NCBI GenBank assembly: GCA_002490725.1
Contig: DKUN01000004.1
Location: 1-42,966, forward strand
Reading direction: 5' to 3'
DNA from: Porphyromonadaceae bacterium UBA7203
GTDB taxonomy: Bacteria; Bacteroidota; Bacteroidia; Bacteroidales; Muribaculaceae
Length of the DNA: 42,966 nucleotides
Made by a program: the position numbers and the translations under genes
Notes under the pieces: model-generated
Databases searched by the model: none
Told to the model about the DNA's origin: nothing
Seen by the model: only the letters and a program-made list of their open reading frames with translations
Shown: piece by piece, positions 16,278 to 25,164 of the stretch
Layout: each line of letters starts with the position of its first letter
Position numbering within the stretch: position 1 is the stretch's first letter

Positions 16278-16928
16278 ATGAAGCAACTTTCGCTGACAAT
16301 AATAATGCTCCTCGCGGCGCTCGCCATGGGCGGATGCGCGAGCGAGGAGCCATCCGCACCGGAAACCGCTGTGGCGTCGATTGTGACCTATGAGTCAACA
16401 AGCGGCGGCACATCGGTTTTCAGCTATACCGACGGCAACGACGAAACCGTCACGCTGACCGGCTCATGGAGCGGCCGCGACGACATTGCCCCGGGCTCAC
16501 GCATGCTGATTCACTACCGCACGCCGGCCTACGGCGTGTCGGGGCCCGTTGAGCTCATATCGATCATGCCTGTTCCGGGCGGAAACCCCGAAACGTCCGA
16601 CGCCGACGCCATTCCTCCCTCCGAGCCGCTCGGCCGGTGCGTGATGTGGCGCTCAGGCCAATACCTCAACTTGAGCGCCACAGTCAGTTTTGCCGGCAAA
16701 GCCGGCATGGTGGCGCTCTGCATTGACGCTTCGACTACCGACCGGCCGCAGCCAACGGCCCATGTAGTCGTAAGGTCAGCGGCCGACACCCCCGTCGGCA
16801 GTGCCGAACGCCAGCTCTACGCCTCGTGGAACATCGCGTCCATTCTCGAATCGGCGGCCAACGAAGGGCTGAAAGTCGTCTACACCGACTCGCGCGGCAC
16901 CGACTCCGAAATCATAATATCAAAATAA
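16278..16928 (+). CDS. NigD-like lipoprotein
   Basis: A 216-residue lipoprotein: signal peptide MKQLSLTIIMLLAALAMGGC, with lipidation at Cys20. An OB-like N-terminal region (about 35-95) contains YTDGNDETVTLTGSW and GSRMLIHYRTPAYG. A beta-rich C-terminal half follows, with LGRCVMWRSGQYLNLSATVS. This two-domain pattern resembles the NigD-like family of Bacteroidetes, first named for a gene linked to bacteriocin production but of unsettled function in most genomes. It has its own promoter upstream and is followed after 30 bases by the DUF3467 gene. The family call is moderate. Confidence 0.6.
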   Translation: MKQLSLTIIMLLAALAMGGCASEEPSAPETAVASIVTYESTSGGTSVFSYTDGNDETVTLTGSWSGRDDIAPGSRMLIHYRTPAYGVSGPVELISIMPVPGGNPETSDADAIPPSEPLGRCVMWRSGQYLNLSATVSFAGKAGMVALCIDASTTDRPQPTAHVVVRSAADTPVGSAERQLYASWNIASILESAANEGLKVVYTDSRGTDSEIIISK

Positions 16929-16958
16929 CAACATAACCCCCTAAAAATTCAAAAAACT

Positions 16959-17285
16959 ATGGCAAACCAACCCCAGAACCAACAGGAAATCAAAATAGAA
17001 CTCTCGCCCGAAGTAGCTAAAGGCAACTACTGCAACCTCGCCATGATCGCCCACGGCCCCAATGAATTCTTCATGGACTTCATCACCGTGGCCCCCAACA
17101 TGAACCCCGCGCGCGTTCAGACCCGCGTAATCATGACCCCCGAAAACGCCAAGCAGCTGCTCCACGCCCTGGCCGAAAACGTTCAGCGCTATGAGCACAC
17201 CTTCGGCGAAATCAAGCCCCGCCAACCCAAGCAGCAGCCCGCCGGCGGCATTCCCAACCCCTTCATGAACGGCGGCAATGCCTGA
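16959..17285 (+). CDS. DUF3467 protein
   Basis: A 108-residue cytoplasmic protein with no signal peptide. It matches the DUF3467 pattern: a beta strand with GNYCNLAMIAHGPNEFFMDF, then VAPNMNPARVQTRVIMTPEN, an amphipathic helix with AKQLLHALAENVQRYE and the ending HTFGEIKPR. The C-terminal ~20 residues are a Gln/Pro/Gly-rich tail, probably disordered. The family has no established function. The start of cysS lies 10 bases after its stop, or overlaps it by 8 bases if the earlier ATG is used. Confidence 0.85.
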   Translation: MANQPQNQQEIKIELSPEVAKGNYCNLAMIAHGPNEFFMDFITVAPNMNPARVQTRVIMTPENAKQLLHALAENVQRYEHTFGEIKPRQPKQQPAGGIPNPFMNGGNA

Positions 17286-17295
17286 TAACGGCTCT

Positions 17296-18780
17296 ATGAA
17301 ACAGCATAACCTGACAGTCTACAACTCGCTGTCGCGCCGCAAGGAGCCGTTCAAGCCCCTGCATCCGGAGCGCGTGGGCATGTACGTCTGCGGTCCGACG
17401 GTCTACGGCGACGGCCATCTCGGCCATGCCCGCCCGGCTATCACATTCGACGTGCTTTTCCGCTACCTGACCCATCTGGGCTATAAGGTGCGCTACGTAC
17501 GCAACATCACCGACGTAGGCCATCTTGAAAACGACGCCGACTCGGGCGAAGACAAGATAGCAAAAAAAGCGCGCCTCGAGCAACTCGAGCCGATGGAGGT
17601 GGTTCAGCATTACCTGAACCGCTACCACAAGGCAATGGAACGCCTCAACGTGCTGCCTCCCAGCATCGAGCCCCACGCCAGCGGCCACGTTATAGAGCAG
17701 ATTGCCTACGTCAAGGAAATTATTGACGCCGGCTATGCCTACGTCAGCGAGGGCTCGGTCTACTTCGACGTGCCCAAATACAACGCCGAACACCCCTACG
17801 GCAAGCTCTCAGGACGCAACATCGACGAACTGCTGGCCAACACACGCGAACTCGACGGCCAGAGCGAAAAACGCCACCCGGCTGACTTTGCCCTCTGGAA
17901 AAAGGCCGCGCCCGAACACATAATGCACTGGCCCTCGCCCTGGAGCGAAGGTTTTCCGGGCTGGCATCTCGAATGCTCGGTGATGGGCGAGAAGTATCTG
18001 GGCGAGACTTTCGACATTCACGGCGGCGGCATGGACCTGATGTTCCCCCACCACGAGTGTGAAATCGCTCAGAGCGTGGCCCACAACGGCCACGACGCCG
18101 TGCGCTACTGGATGCACAACAACATGATTACCATCGACGGCAAGAAGATGGGCAAATCATATGGCAACTTCATTACTCTCGACGAATTCTTCGAGGGAAC
18201 GCATCCGCTGCTCGAACGCCCCTACTCGCCCATGACCATACGCTTCTTCATTCTGATGGCACAATACCGCTCGACGCTCGACTTCGGCAACGAGGCGCTT
18301 AAGGCCGCCGAAAAGGCCCACAAGCGCATGCTCGAAGGCTACAGGCGCCTGCAGGAGCTCAAACCCGCAGACATGAGCACCGTTGGCAACCTCGACGAAC
18401 TCGAGGCCAAGATGTATGAAGCGATGGACGACGACCTGAACACTCCAGTCGTCATCGGCCATCTGTTTGACCTCTGCCGCATAGTCAACCAGGTCAACGA
18501 CGGCACGGCCAAGGCAACTGCCGCCGACATCGAGCAGATGCAGCGCATGTTCCGGTCGTTCCTGTTCGACATTCTCGGCATCTTCCCTCCCGAAGGAGCC
18601 GCAGGAGCCGCAACCGACATCAAGCCTTTTGAAGACGCCGTAGACCTGCTGCTGCAAATCCGCTCGGAGTCGAAGGCCAGGAAAGACTGGGCTACCTCTG
18701 ATCTGATTCGCGACCGCCTGGCGGCCATCGGCTTCAACGTAAAGGATACTAAAGACGGCTTCGAGTGGTCGCTGAAATAA
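17296..18780 (+). CDS. cysS: Cysteine--tRNA ligase
   Basis: A class Ia synthetase that charges tRNA-Cys. I chose the ATG at 17296 (MKQHNLTVYNSLSRRKEPF, 494 residues) because family members begin this way; an ATG at 17278 in the same frame overlaps the DUF3467 stop. Signatures: GMYVCGPTVYGDGHLGHARP holds a zinc Cys and the HIGH-like GHLGH; WHLECS with later HHECEIAQS supplies further zinc ligands; KKMGKSYGNF is the KMSKS-like loop. A DALR-like helical region follows and ends in the anticodon-binding end (FNVKDTKDGFEW). It forms a tight string with the DUF3467 and RecD-like genes (13 bases to the latter). Confidence 0.95.
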   Translation: MKQHNLTVYNSLSRRKEPFKPLHPERVGMYVCGPTVYGDGHLGHARPAITFDVLFRYLTHLGYKVRYVRNITDVGHLENDADSGEDKIAKKARLEQLEPMEVVQHYLNRYHKAMERLNVLPPSIEPHASGHVIEQIAYVKEIIDAGYAYVSEGSVYFDVPKYNAEHPYGKLSGRNIDELLANTRELDGQSEKRHPADFALWKKAAPEHIMHWPSPWSEGFPGWHLECSVMGEKYLGETFDIHGGGMDLMFPHHECEIAQSVAHNGHDAVRYWMHNNMITIDGKKMGKSYGNFITLDEFFEGTHPLLERPYSPMTIRFFILMAQYRSTLDFGNEALKAAEKAHKRMLEGYRRLQELKPADMSTVGNLDELEAKMYEAMDDDLNTPVVIGHLFDLCRIVNQVNDGTAKATAADIEQMQRMFRSFLFDILGIFPPEGAAGAATDIKPFEDAVDLLLQIRSESKARKDWATSDLIRDRLAAIGFNVKDTKDGFEWSLK

Positions 18781-18793
18781 TTCCGGCCGCGGA

Positions 18794-20182
18794 ATGACCG
18801 TAGGTGAATTTGCCGAATCCATTCTCCTGAACCTGCCTTACAGTCCTACCGACCAGCAGGTTCAGTGCATGGCGGCGCTGGCGCGCTTTTGTCGCACGTC
18901 GGCGCCGTCTGATTCCGTGTTCATGCTCTGCGGCTATGCCGGAACGGGCAAGACAACTCTGGTCAGCGCCCTGGTGCGCGCGCTTCATGGTGCCGGAGTC
19001 GCTTCGGTACTGCTCGCGCCGACCGGACGTGCCGCAAAAGTGTTTGCGAGCTATTCGGGCTTTCCGGCCTATACGATTCACCGCAAAATCTACCGGCCGC
19101 CGGCACAGGGCAAGGCGTTTTCAGCCGTGATGGATAATAACCACTCGCGCACGGTGTTCATTGTCGACGAAGCGTCGATGATCGGCACCGCGGGCGCCGA
19201 CGGCTACGGCACCGACCTGCTCAGCGACCTGATTCACTACGTCTACACCGGCCATGCCTGCCGCCTGATTCTGCTGGGCGACACTGCACAGTTGCCGCCG
19301 GTGGGGTGCGACGATTCGCCGGCCCTGAATGCCGACGTGCTCCGCTCATACGGACTGAAGGTTACACGCGCTCAGCTGACCGACACCGTGCGCCAGGCCC
19401 GTTCGAGCGGCATACTCTACAACGCCACTCAGATTCGCCGCGCCATGAGGCTCAGCCCACTGCCCGGGCCGACTCTCAACTTCGGCTTCGACGACGTCAT
19501 TGACCTCAATGGCGTCGAGATGCCCGACGTAATCAGCGACCTCTATGCCACCGACGGCATAGATGAAACCATCGTCATTACGCGCGCCAACTGGCGAGCC
19601 ACACAGTTCAACCTCGCCATCCGCTCCACCATTCTCGGACGAGAGGAGGAGCTGACGCGCGACGAACTGCTGCTCGTAGCCAAAAACAACTATCACTGGA
19701 GCTCCAAAATTCCCGACCTCGACTTCATTGCCAATGGCGACACGGCACGCGTAGTGCGCATCTACGCCACTGAGAACCGCTATGGCTTCAGGTTTGCCGA
19801 CGTGCGCCTGGCCTTTCCCTATCGCTCGGTCGAACTCGACTGCAAGATTGTGCTCGAGTGCCTGACGTCGAACTCCCCGGCGCTGACGGCCGAGGACCAG
19901 CAGCTGCTGGTCGATGCCGTTTATAACGACCCCGAACTTTTCAGCGACTACACCCCCCACTCCACGCGCATGCGCGCCCTACGCACCAATCCCTACTTCC
20001 AGGCGCTGCAGGTCAAGTATGCCTACGCCGTTACGTGCCATAAGGCCCAGGGCGGCCAATGGGCCAACGTCATAGCCGACCTGAGCGGCGTGGGAGCCGA
20101 TGCCATGCAGTCGATTGAATTCTACCGCTGGCTCTACACGGCCACAACCCGCGCCACCATGCGCTTGTTTTATCTTCAGTAA
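18794..20182 (+). CDS. RecD-like superfamily 1 DNA helicase
   Basis: A 462-residue helicase. Motif I is GYAGTGKTT (Lys53), motif Ia LLAPTGRAAKV, motif II VFIVDEASMIG, motif III LILLGDTAQLPPVG, and near the C-terminus motif V/VI AYAVTCHKAQGGQW and YTATTRA. This is the compact exodeoxyribonuclease V alpha-like (RecD2-like) arrangement without a long N-terminal extension. It should move along DNA 5' to 3' using ATP; its specific repair role is unknown. It lies 13 bases after cysS and upstream of an aminopeptidase gene. Confidence 0.88.
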   Translation: MTVGEFAESILLNLPYSPTDQQVQCMAALARFCRTSAPSDSVFMLCGYAGTGKTTLVSALVRALHGAGVASVLLAPTGRAAKVFASYSGFPAYTIHRKIYRPPAQGKAFSAVMDNNHSRTVFIVDEASMIGTAGADGYGTDLLSDLIHYVYTGHACRLILLGDTAQLPPVGCDDSPALNADVLRSYGLKVTRAQLTDTVRQARSSGILYNATQIRRAMRLSPLPGPTLNFGFDDVIDLNGVEMPDVISDLYATDGIDETIVITRANWRATQFNLAIRSTILGREEELTRDELLLVAKNNYHWSSKIPDLDFIANGDTARVVRIYATENRYGFRFADVRLAFPYRSVELDCKIVLECLTSNSPALTAEDQQLLVDAVYNDPELFSDYTPHSTRMRALRTNPYFQALQVKYAYAVTCHKAQGGQWANVIADLSGVGADAMQSIEFYRWLYTATTRATMRLFYLQ

Positions 20183-20238
20183 GTCCAAAATTTTAATCTC
20201 CCCCAAATCCTCTCAACAACAAAAAAAGTATTGTGCAT

Positions 20239-21546
20239 ATGGAGTTTTTTGAGTTCATGAACCGCAGTGTGAGCAACTTCACGGCTGTGGAAACTATCGT
20301 CTCTATACTCGACGCGGCCGGATTCAAGCGCCTCTACGAGTCTGACGACCACTGGCGCCTGCACGCCGGCACCAAGGCCTACGTCATCAAGAACGATTCG
20401 GCAATTTTCGCTTTCGTAGCCGGCGACGCCGCAATCGACCACTCGTTTCGCATCATCGCCGCCCATAGCGACTCGCCCGGCTTCCGCCTGAAACCCAACC
20501 CTGAAATCGTGGTGGGTCAGTGCAGCGGCGCCGACGAGCTGATGGTGAAACTCAACACCGAGGTCTATGGCGGAGCCATTCTGTCAACATGGTTTGACCG
20601 CCCCCTGGGCATGAGCGGCCGCGTGGTGCTGACCAGCGACTCCGACCCGACGGAACTGAAAACGGTGATTGTGCGCCTCGACGAGCCCAAACTCGTCATT
20701 CCGAACCTGGCAATCCACTTCAACCGCCAGGTTAATCAGGGCGTGGCGCTCTCGGCCCAAAAAGACATGCTGCCCGTACTGGGCTATGTCAGCAAGACCC
20801 TTGGAGGAGCCGGAGCCGTGCGCAACCTGCTGGCAAACCATCTGCAGATTGAGCCCGGGCGCATTGTCGACTTCGACATCACGCTGTTTGACACCTGTGG
20901 AGCCGAGCGCGTAGGCGCCGACTCAAGCTGGGTGAACTGCGGACGCCTCGACGACCTTGCCATGGCATGGTGCGGCCTCGAAGCCCTGCTGGCCGACGCC
21001 GACAAGGCCGCACCCTACACGCGCGTACTGGCCGTGTTCGACAACGAGGAAACCGGCTCATCGACGCGCCAGGGCGCTCACTCGCCCGTGTTGCGCAACC
21101 TGCTGCGCCGCATCACTCTGTCGGCCCATGGGCTTGGCGAGGAGCAGTTTCTTGCCGCGCTGGCACGCTCGTTCTTCATCTCGGCCGACTGCGCCCACGG
21201 CGCCCACCCCAACTATCTCGAAAAGATGGATCCTGTCAACCTTCCGCGCCTCGGCGGGGGCCCGGTAGTGAAGGTCAATGCCAACTGCAAGTATATGACC
21301 GACGCCCTGTCGGCCGCACGCTTCAAAATGCTATGCAAGACCGCCGGAGTGAAGTGTCAGGAGTTCGTGAACCACAGCGACTCGCCCGGAGGCTCGACGC
21401 TCGGCAACATACTGACGTCGACGCTCGACATCGACGGCGTCGACATGGGCATAGCCCTCTGGGCCATGCACTCGGCCCGCGAAACGGCTTCGCTCGCCGA
21501 CATCGACATGACCATCAGCGCCTTCAAGGAGTTTATGCGCCCCTGA
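20239..21546 (+). CDS. M18-family aminopeptidase
   Basis: A 435-residue zinc aminopeptidase of the M18 family, acting in the cytoplasm on N-terminal residues, often acidic ones. The metal and catalytic motifs are all present: AAHSDSPGFRLKP (about 77-89), RLDDLAMAWCG, VFDNEETGSSTRQGA and CAHGAHPNY, and near the C-terminus FVNHSDSPGGSTLGNI. The ATG at 20239 was preferred over the GTG two codons earlier. It follows the helicase gene by 56 bases. Confidence 0.92.
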   Translation: MEFFEFMNRSVSNFTAVETIVSILDAAGFKRLYESDDHWRLHAGTKAYVIKNDSAIFAFVAGDAAIDHSFRIIAAHSDSPGFRLKPNPEIVVGQCSGADELMVKLNTEVYGGAILSTWFDRPLGMSGRVVLTSDSDPTELKTVIVRLDEPKLVIPNLAIHFNRQVNQGVALSAQKDMLPVLGYVSKTLGGAGAVRNLLANHLQIEPGRIVDFDITLFDTCGAERVGADSSWVNCGRLDDLAMAWCGLEALLADADKAAPYTRVLAVFDNEETGSSTRQGAHSPVLRNLLRRITLSAHGLGEEQFLAALARSFFISADCAHGAHPNYLEKMDPVNLPRLGGGPVVKVNANCKYMTDALSAARFKMLCKTAGVKCQEFVNHSDSPGGSTLGNILTSTLDIDGVDMGIALWAMHSARETASLADIDMTISAFKEFMRP

Positions 21547-21585
21547 GCCAAACTTTCCGGGCTGCGACGGCGTTCTAATCTGTAA

Positions 21586-21603
21586 GGAGGCCTATTAGCC
21601 TCC
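21586..21603 (+). terminator. Possible hairpin after the aminopeptidase gene
   Basis: GGAGGC (21586-21591) pairs with GCCTCC (21598-21603) across a 6-base loop, 40 bases after the stop codon. There is no T run, so it may only be a weak terminator or an mRNA 3' end. Confidence 0.35.
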
Positions 21604-21630
21604 AAACCCACCCCCTCACGATCAGGCGCC

Positions 21631-22314
21631 ATGAACAGTCACGGAAGGTTTGTCAAGGCATCGCTCGGCGCGATGCGCTCCACGGTTTTCATACTGTCGG
21701 CCCTGCTCATAGCCTTTATAAGCTATGACACCTTTACCGGCCGCGACTTTCTACATAACGCCACCTACATGCGCTTTCAGCTGTGGGTGTGCGTTTTTTT
21801 TATTTTTGACTTCTTCTATGAACTGGCGTTTGCCGACAACCGGCACGCGTATCTGCGCCACCGCTGGTTATATCTGCTGCTGTCGGTGCCGTACCTCAAC
21901 ATCGTCGCGCTCTATCACCTGCCACTGAACCCGTCGGAACTCTACTGGCTGCGCTTCATTCCGCTCGGCCGCGCCACCATGGCGCTGGCAATCGTAGTCG
22001 GCTACATATCGCGCAACCGCATCACGTCGCTGCTGGCCAGCTACATCATGATATTGCTTGCGTTCGTCTACTTCGGTTCGATTATATTCTTCAACGCCGA
22101 GCGCGGAGTCAATCCGTCAGTCGACGGCTACTGGAGCTCGCTGTGGTGGGCGTGCATGGACGCCACGACTATCGGCTGCGACATACAGCCGGTCACCGTG
22201 GCGGGCAAGATTGTGTCGGCCGTGCTGGCCTGCATGGGCGTGCTTGTGTTTCCGCTCTTCACGGTTTATGTGACGTCGCTCGTGCGCAGATACAGCAACA
22301 GCTACAATGGCTGA
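21631..22314 (+). CDS. Potassium-channel-like membrane protein with atypical filter
   Basis: A 227-residue membrane protein with about six hydrophobic segments (roughly 15-35, 47-66, 76-97, 110-128, 136-156 and 190-215). The last two flank a pore-helix sequence, YWSSLWWACMDATTIGCD, so the fold matches the ion-channel family that includes the two-segment potassium channels. The filter is TTIGCD (179-184), where canonical potassium channels have TTVGYGD. The expected Tyr is a Cys, and a Gly is missing or replaced by Asp. The last helix contains GKIVSAVLACMGVLVFPLF. No cytoplasmic RCK or cyclic-nucleotide domain follows. Ion selectivity cannot be assumed. Confidence 0.7.
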   Translation: MNSHGRFVKASLGAMRSTVFILSALLIAFISYDTFTGRDFLHNATYMRFQLWVCVFFIFDFFYELAFADNRHAYLRHRWLYLLLSVPYLNIVALYHLPLNPSELYWLRFIPLGRATMALAIVVGYISRNRITSLLASYIMILLAFVYFGSIIFFNAERGVNPSVDGYWSSLWWACMDATTIGCDIQPVTVAGKIVSAVLACMGVLVFPLFTVYVTSLVRRYSNSYNG

Positions 22315-22327
22315 TAGGCGGCCATTG
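22305..22327. terminator. Possible hairpin at the convergent 3' ends
   Basis: CAATGGC (22305-22311) pairs with GCCATTG (22321-22327) across a 9-base loop spanning the channel gene's stop codon. It lies between convergent genes but lacks a T tract. Confidence 0.3.
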
Positions 22328-22369
22328 CAGCTGTCGATATTTCGATTGCGCCTGCGCGGCACAGTGTGG

Positions 22370-23497
22370 TCACTTGCGGCGGTTGCGCACCGAGCGGGTT
22401 GCCGATGACGAGGAAGTGGCAGGTTTAGCCTTTTCCTTTTTCGGGCCCTTGGTTGCACGTGCGGCCGGACGAGCGGACGAGCGGGTCGATGAGCGCGAGC
22501 TGCGCGCACGCTTGCTGCGCACGGGTTCGGGCTTGAGCGCGGCTATCGAGTCAGCCTCGGCATCGGCAGCCTCACGCGCCTTGGCAAGCTCCTCGCGCGA
22601 GGGCACCCAAAGATTGTCGGCATAATGGTCAAGACGGCGCTGAATGCTGTCCTGAAGGGCCTTGAGCGTGTCGGGGTCCTCCTTGGCCATCTGCGAGAGC
22701 GTGCGGTTGCGCAGGTTGCGGGTCTTGTATATGTCGCCCTTATACATGTTGAGCGTAAAGAAGTCGTCGTAGGTGTGGCTGGCCAGGTTATTGTCGTCGT
22801 CAGTGAAGATATACTGGGCCTGCAGATAAGGCTTGAGGTCGCTCATCTTCATCCAGAACATCGGGGTCTTGCCCGACAGCGACGATGCATCGTCACGAAC
22901 CACCACAGGGCATATCGCTTCGACCTCGGTGCGCATTTTATTGGTGCGGTTATCGAACTTCCAGCGCTCAATGATGAAGTAGGCCAGCACCTCGTTGGTA
23001 GGCACGTCGACCGGCTCTATGTCATAGACGGGATTCTTTTCCGAGAAGCCCTTGGCCGGAGTGGCGAGAATTTCAAAACGGCTTATGATATCCGACATCT
23101 TGGCGCGGTTAGCCTCCGAGAAATCCTCACGACCGTCGAGATATTCATAGGCCGGCACCTGGTTGCGGGCCAGCAGCCTGAACATGATGCGAAACAGGTT
23201 CTCGTTGCCGTCGACGAGGTCTTCGGGATAGTAGAGAGGCGCATTGGCATCTTCCTCGACCAGGTCAAGCTCACGATAAATGACTCGCATGTATTTGAGG
23301 CTCGCGTCGGGGCGCTCGCCGGCGTCGGCCGCCTGGCTGCGCATGCGCGCCGACACTCCGGGGGCCTGCGAAGCCTCGGCCTGGCCGGGGCGCGTGCGCG
23401 GTCCGCGGGTCAAGACGGCCGATGATGTCGACTGCTCCTGGGCAATGGCGGCGATGCCTGTCACGGCCATAAGTGCCGATATGATATATTTTCTCAT
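22370..23497 (-). CDS. gldN: Type IX secretion system ring protein GldN/PorN
   Basis: The 375-residue periplasmic protein has a signal peptide (MRKYIISALMAVTGIAAIAQ). A GldN core (about 60-290) includes MRVIYRELDLVEEDANAPLYY (given here as a 21-residue stretch split as MRVIYRELDL and VEEDANAPLYY), LFRIMFRLLARNQVPAYEYL and GKTPMFWMKMSDLKPYL. GldN/PorN binds the lipoprotein GldK/PorK to form the outer-membrane-associated ring of the T9SS. The C-terminal ~52 residues are an extreme Arg/Lys/Ser/Ala/Pro tail ending SATRSVRNRRK, which the core fold does not need. It is the last gene of the porT-like-porP-gldK-gldL-gldM-gldN cluster, 39 bases after gldM. Confidence 0.88.
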   Translation of the reverse strand: MRKYIISALMAVTGIAAIAQEQSTSSAVLTRGPRTRPGQAEASQAPGVSARMRSQAADAGERPDASLKYMRVIYRELDLVEEDANAPLYYPEDLVDGNENLFRIMFRLLARNQVPAYEYLDGREDFSEANRAKMSDIISRFEILATPAKGFSEKNPVYDIEPVDVPTNEVLAYFIIERWKFDNRTNKMRTEVEAICPVVVRDDASSLSGKTPMFWMKMSDLKPYLQAQYIFTDDDNNLASHTYDDFFTLNMYKGDIYKTRNLRNRTLSQMAKEDPDTLKALQDSIQRRLDHYADNLWVPSREELAKAREAADAEADSIAALKPEPVRSKRARSSRSSTRSSARPAARATKGPKKEKAKPATSSSSATRSVRNRRK

Positions 23498-23536
23498 ATG
23501 AAACGGATATATTTATCGAATGGTGAGTAATGTTCG

Positions 23537-25099
23537 TTAGTTGACAAGCACGTCAAGAGGAGATATCGAGCGGGTTATTCCGTCGGGACCCGAGGCCTGC
23601 ACGTCGGTTATGATGAAGCGCCTGCCGCGCTTGAGCTGACGGAACTGCGCTTTCTGGCGGTCGGAAAATTGCGAACCGTTGGAGTTCTCGACTATGTTGT
23701 TGCCGTTCTGGTCAAAAAATACGGTTTTGAAGCTGACTACGTTGAATCGGATGTTGAGCAGCTCGTCGTCAATGGCAGCCTCGATGCCGGGCGAGCTCAG
23801 CAGCAGGGCCTTGCTCAGAGGTTTGCCGCCACGGTAGCGGTCGGCGTTGCCCTGGGCGTCCTTATAGGCGATGAAGGGCGTCGGGTCGGGAAGTTTGCGG
23901 GTGCGGAAAGTGGTTGAGCCCATAACCTGGCTGGTGCCGTCGATATTGGCCGTTACGGTAATCTGCGCCTCCTTGCCTACGGCCGACGGGCGCGCAATCC
24001 ACATGTCGCCCTGGCGTGTCAGGGTGCCGTTGGTCATCGTAGCCGAAATCTGATTGCTGTGCACTCCGGGGGCCGAAATGCTCAGGGGGTTGTCGATGCC
24101 GGCGTAGAGCACATTCATCATCGTGGCCGACACGGTTGCCGCAGGCTCGAAGACGGTGTAGCTCGACTCGAAGGGATGGCGCGTTGTCGAGCCGTCGCCG
24201 TGAGCCACTTCAAGATAGCCCGAATAGTCGAACGTGCCTGTCGTGCCGGTAGCGAATTCATACAGACTCGAACCCTCGGGCAGCTGCTTGCCGCCAATGA
24301 AGATTGCGGGCCGCTGGGTGGTGTCGACGGCCGCAAGTACAATATTGGCCGAATATTTGCTGCCGCGCATTATTGAACGCGAGCGCGGAATCACGAATGC
24401 GTTCAGCTCGTTGACGCGCACGTCGCCGGCGTCGACCGCACTGAGCAGAGCGGTCAGAGCCTCGCCTTCGGCATAGCGGATGTCGTTTTCAAGTTTCGAC
24501 AGCAGGGTAACGGCGGCCACCACCGGCTTCGACTCGAAATTGGCCTCCTCCCATGACTGCAGGCGCGGCCTGCCGTTAGCGTCGAGATTGTCGGTCGACA
24601 GCGCCGCGGCGATGGTCTGCTGCTTGAGGCTGTCGGGAATCAGGTCAACTATGAAGTGGCGATACAAGTCGATGTTGCGACGAAGGCGCTGGCCTTCGAG
24701 CGTAGCGGGGTTGAGCAATATGGCCGACGATGCCTCAAGGTCGTCGCGGTGCACGATAGCGGCAGGGTCGCCGGCCTTGCCGTCGGCCTTGCGCACAATT
24801 GCGAGCTTGAGCGAGTCAACCTGACTGTTGAGCGCCGCAGTGAAAGCCACTACCTCGCCCGCACGGTCAAGCCACTGCTTTCCCTTTTCAGGATTCTGCT
24901 CTGCAAACTGCTCCAGGCGCTCATACAGGGCGCGGTTTCGCCCGGCGACATTGCTGTTGGAACGGTTAAGCCCCTCGTCGACCTGCGTGAAACCGTCGAG
25001 CACATCACTGCTGACATTGAGCGCGAGCATCGCGGTCAGCACGATGTACATCAAGTTAATCATTTTCTGTCGTGGCGTAAGGCCGGAACTTTGAGCCAT
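23537..25099 (-). CDS. gldM: Type IX secretion system motor-shaft protein GldM/PorM
   Basis: A 520-residue inner-membrane protein. The N-terminus GLTPRQKMINLMYIVLTAML is the single membrane helix with its preceding conserved Arg. A long periplasmic region of four beta domains follows: a helical D1 region (about 45-220) and then beta-rich stretches with TGTFDYSGYLEVAHGDGS, VTVTANIDGT and the C-terminal RRFIITDVQASGPDGITR. GldM couples the GldL proton channel to the GldK/GldN ring and spans the periplasm. The length is normal for Bacteroidales. It lies 65 bases after gldL and 39 bases before gldN. Confidence 0.93.
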   Translation of the reverse strand: MAQSSGLTPRQKMINLMYIVLTAMLALNVSSDVLDGFTQVDEGLNRSNSNVAGRNRALYERLEQFAEQNPEKGKQWLDRAGEVVAFTAALNSQVDSLKLAIVRKADGKAGDPAAIVHRDDLEASSAILLNPATLEGQRLRRNIDLYRHFIVDLIPDSLKQQTIAAALSTDNLDANGRPRLQSWEEANFESKPVVAAVTLLSKLENDIRYAEGEALTALLSAVDAGDVRVNELNAFVIPRSRSIMRGSKYSANIVLAAVDTTQRPAIFIGGKQLPEGSSLYEFATGTTGTFDYSGYLEVAHGDGSTTRHPFESSYTVFEPAATVSATMMNVLYAGIDNPLSISAPGVHSNQISATMTNGTLTRQGDMWIARPSAVGKEAQITVTANIDGTSQVMGSTTFRTRKLPDPTPFIAYKDAQGNADRYRGGKPLSKALLLSSPGIEAAIDDELLNIRFNVVSFKTVFFDQNGNNIVENSNGSQFSDRQKAQFRQLKRGRRFIITDVQASGPDGITRSISPLDVLVN

Positions 25100-25164
25100 T
25101 GTCTTTGATGCGGCTGCGCCGCAGTTTATAAGTGTTGATGGTTTAAGTTGTCAGTTATAGGTTG

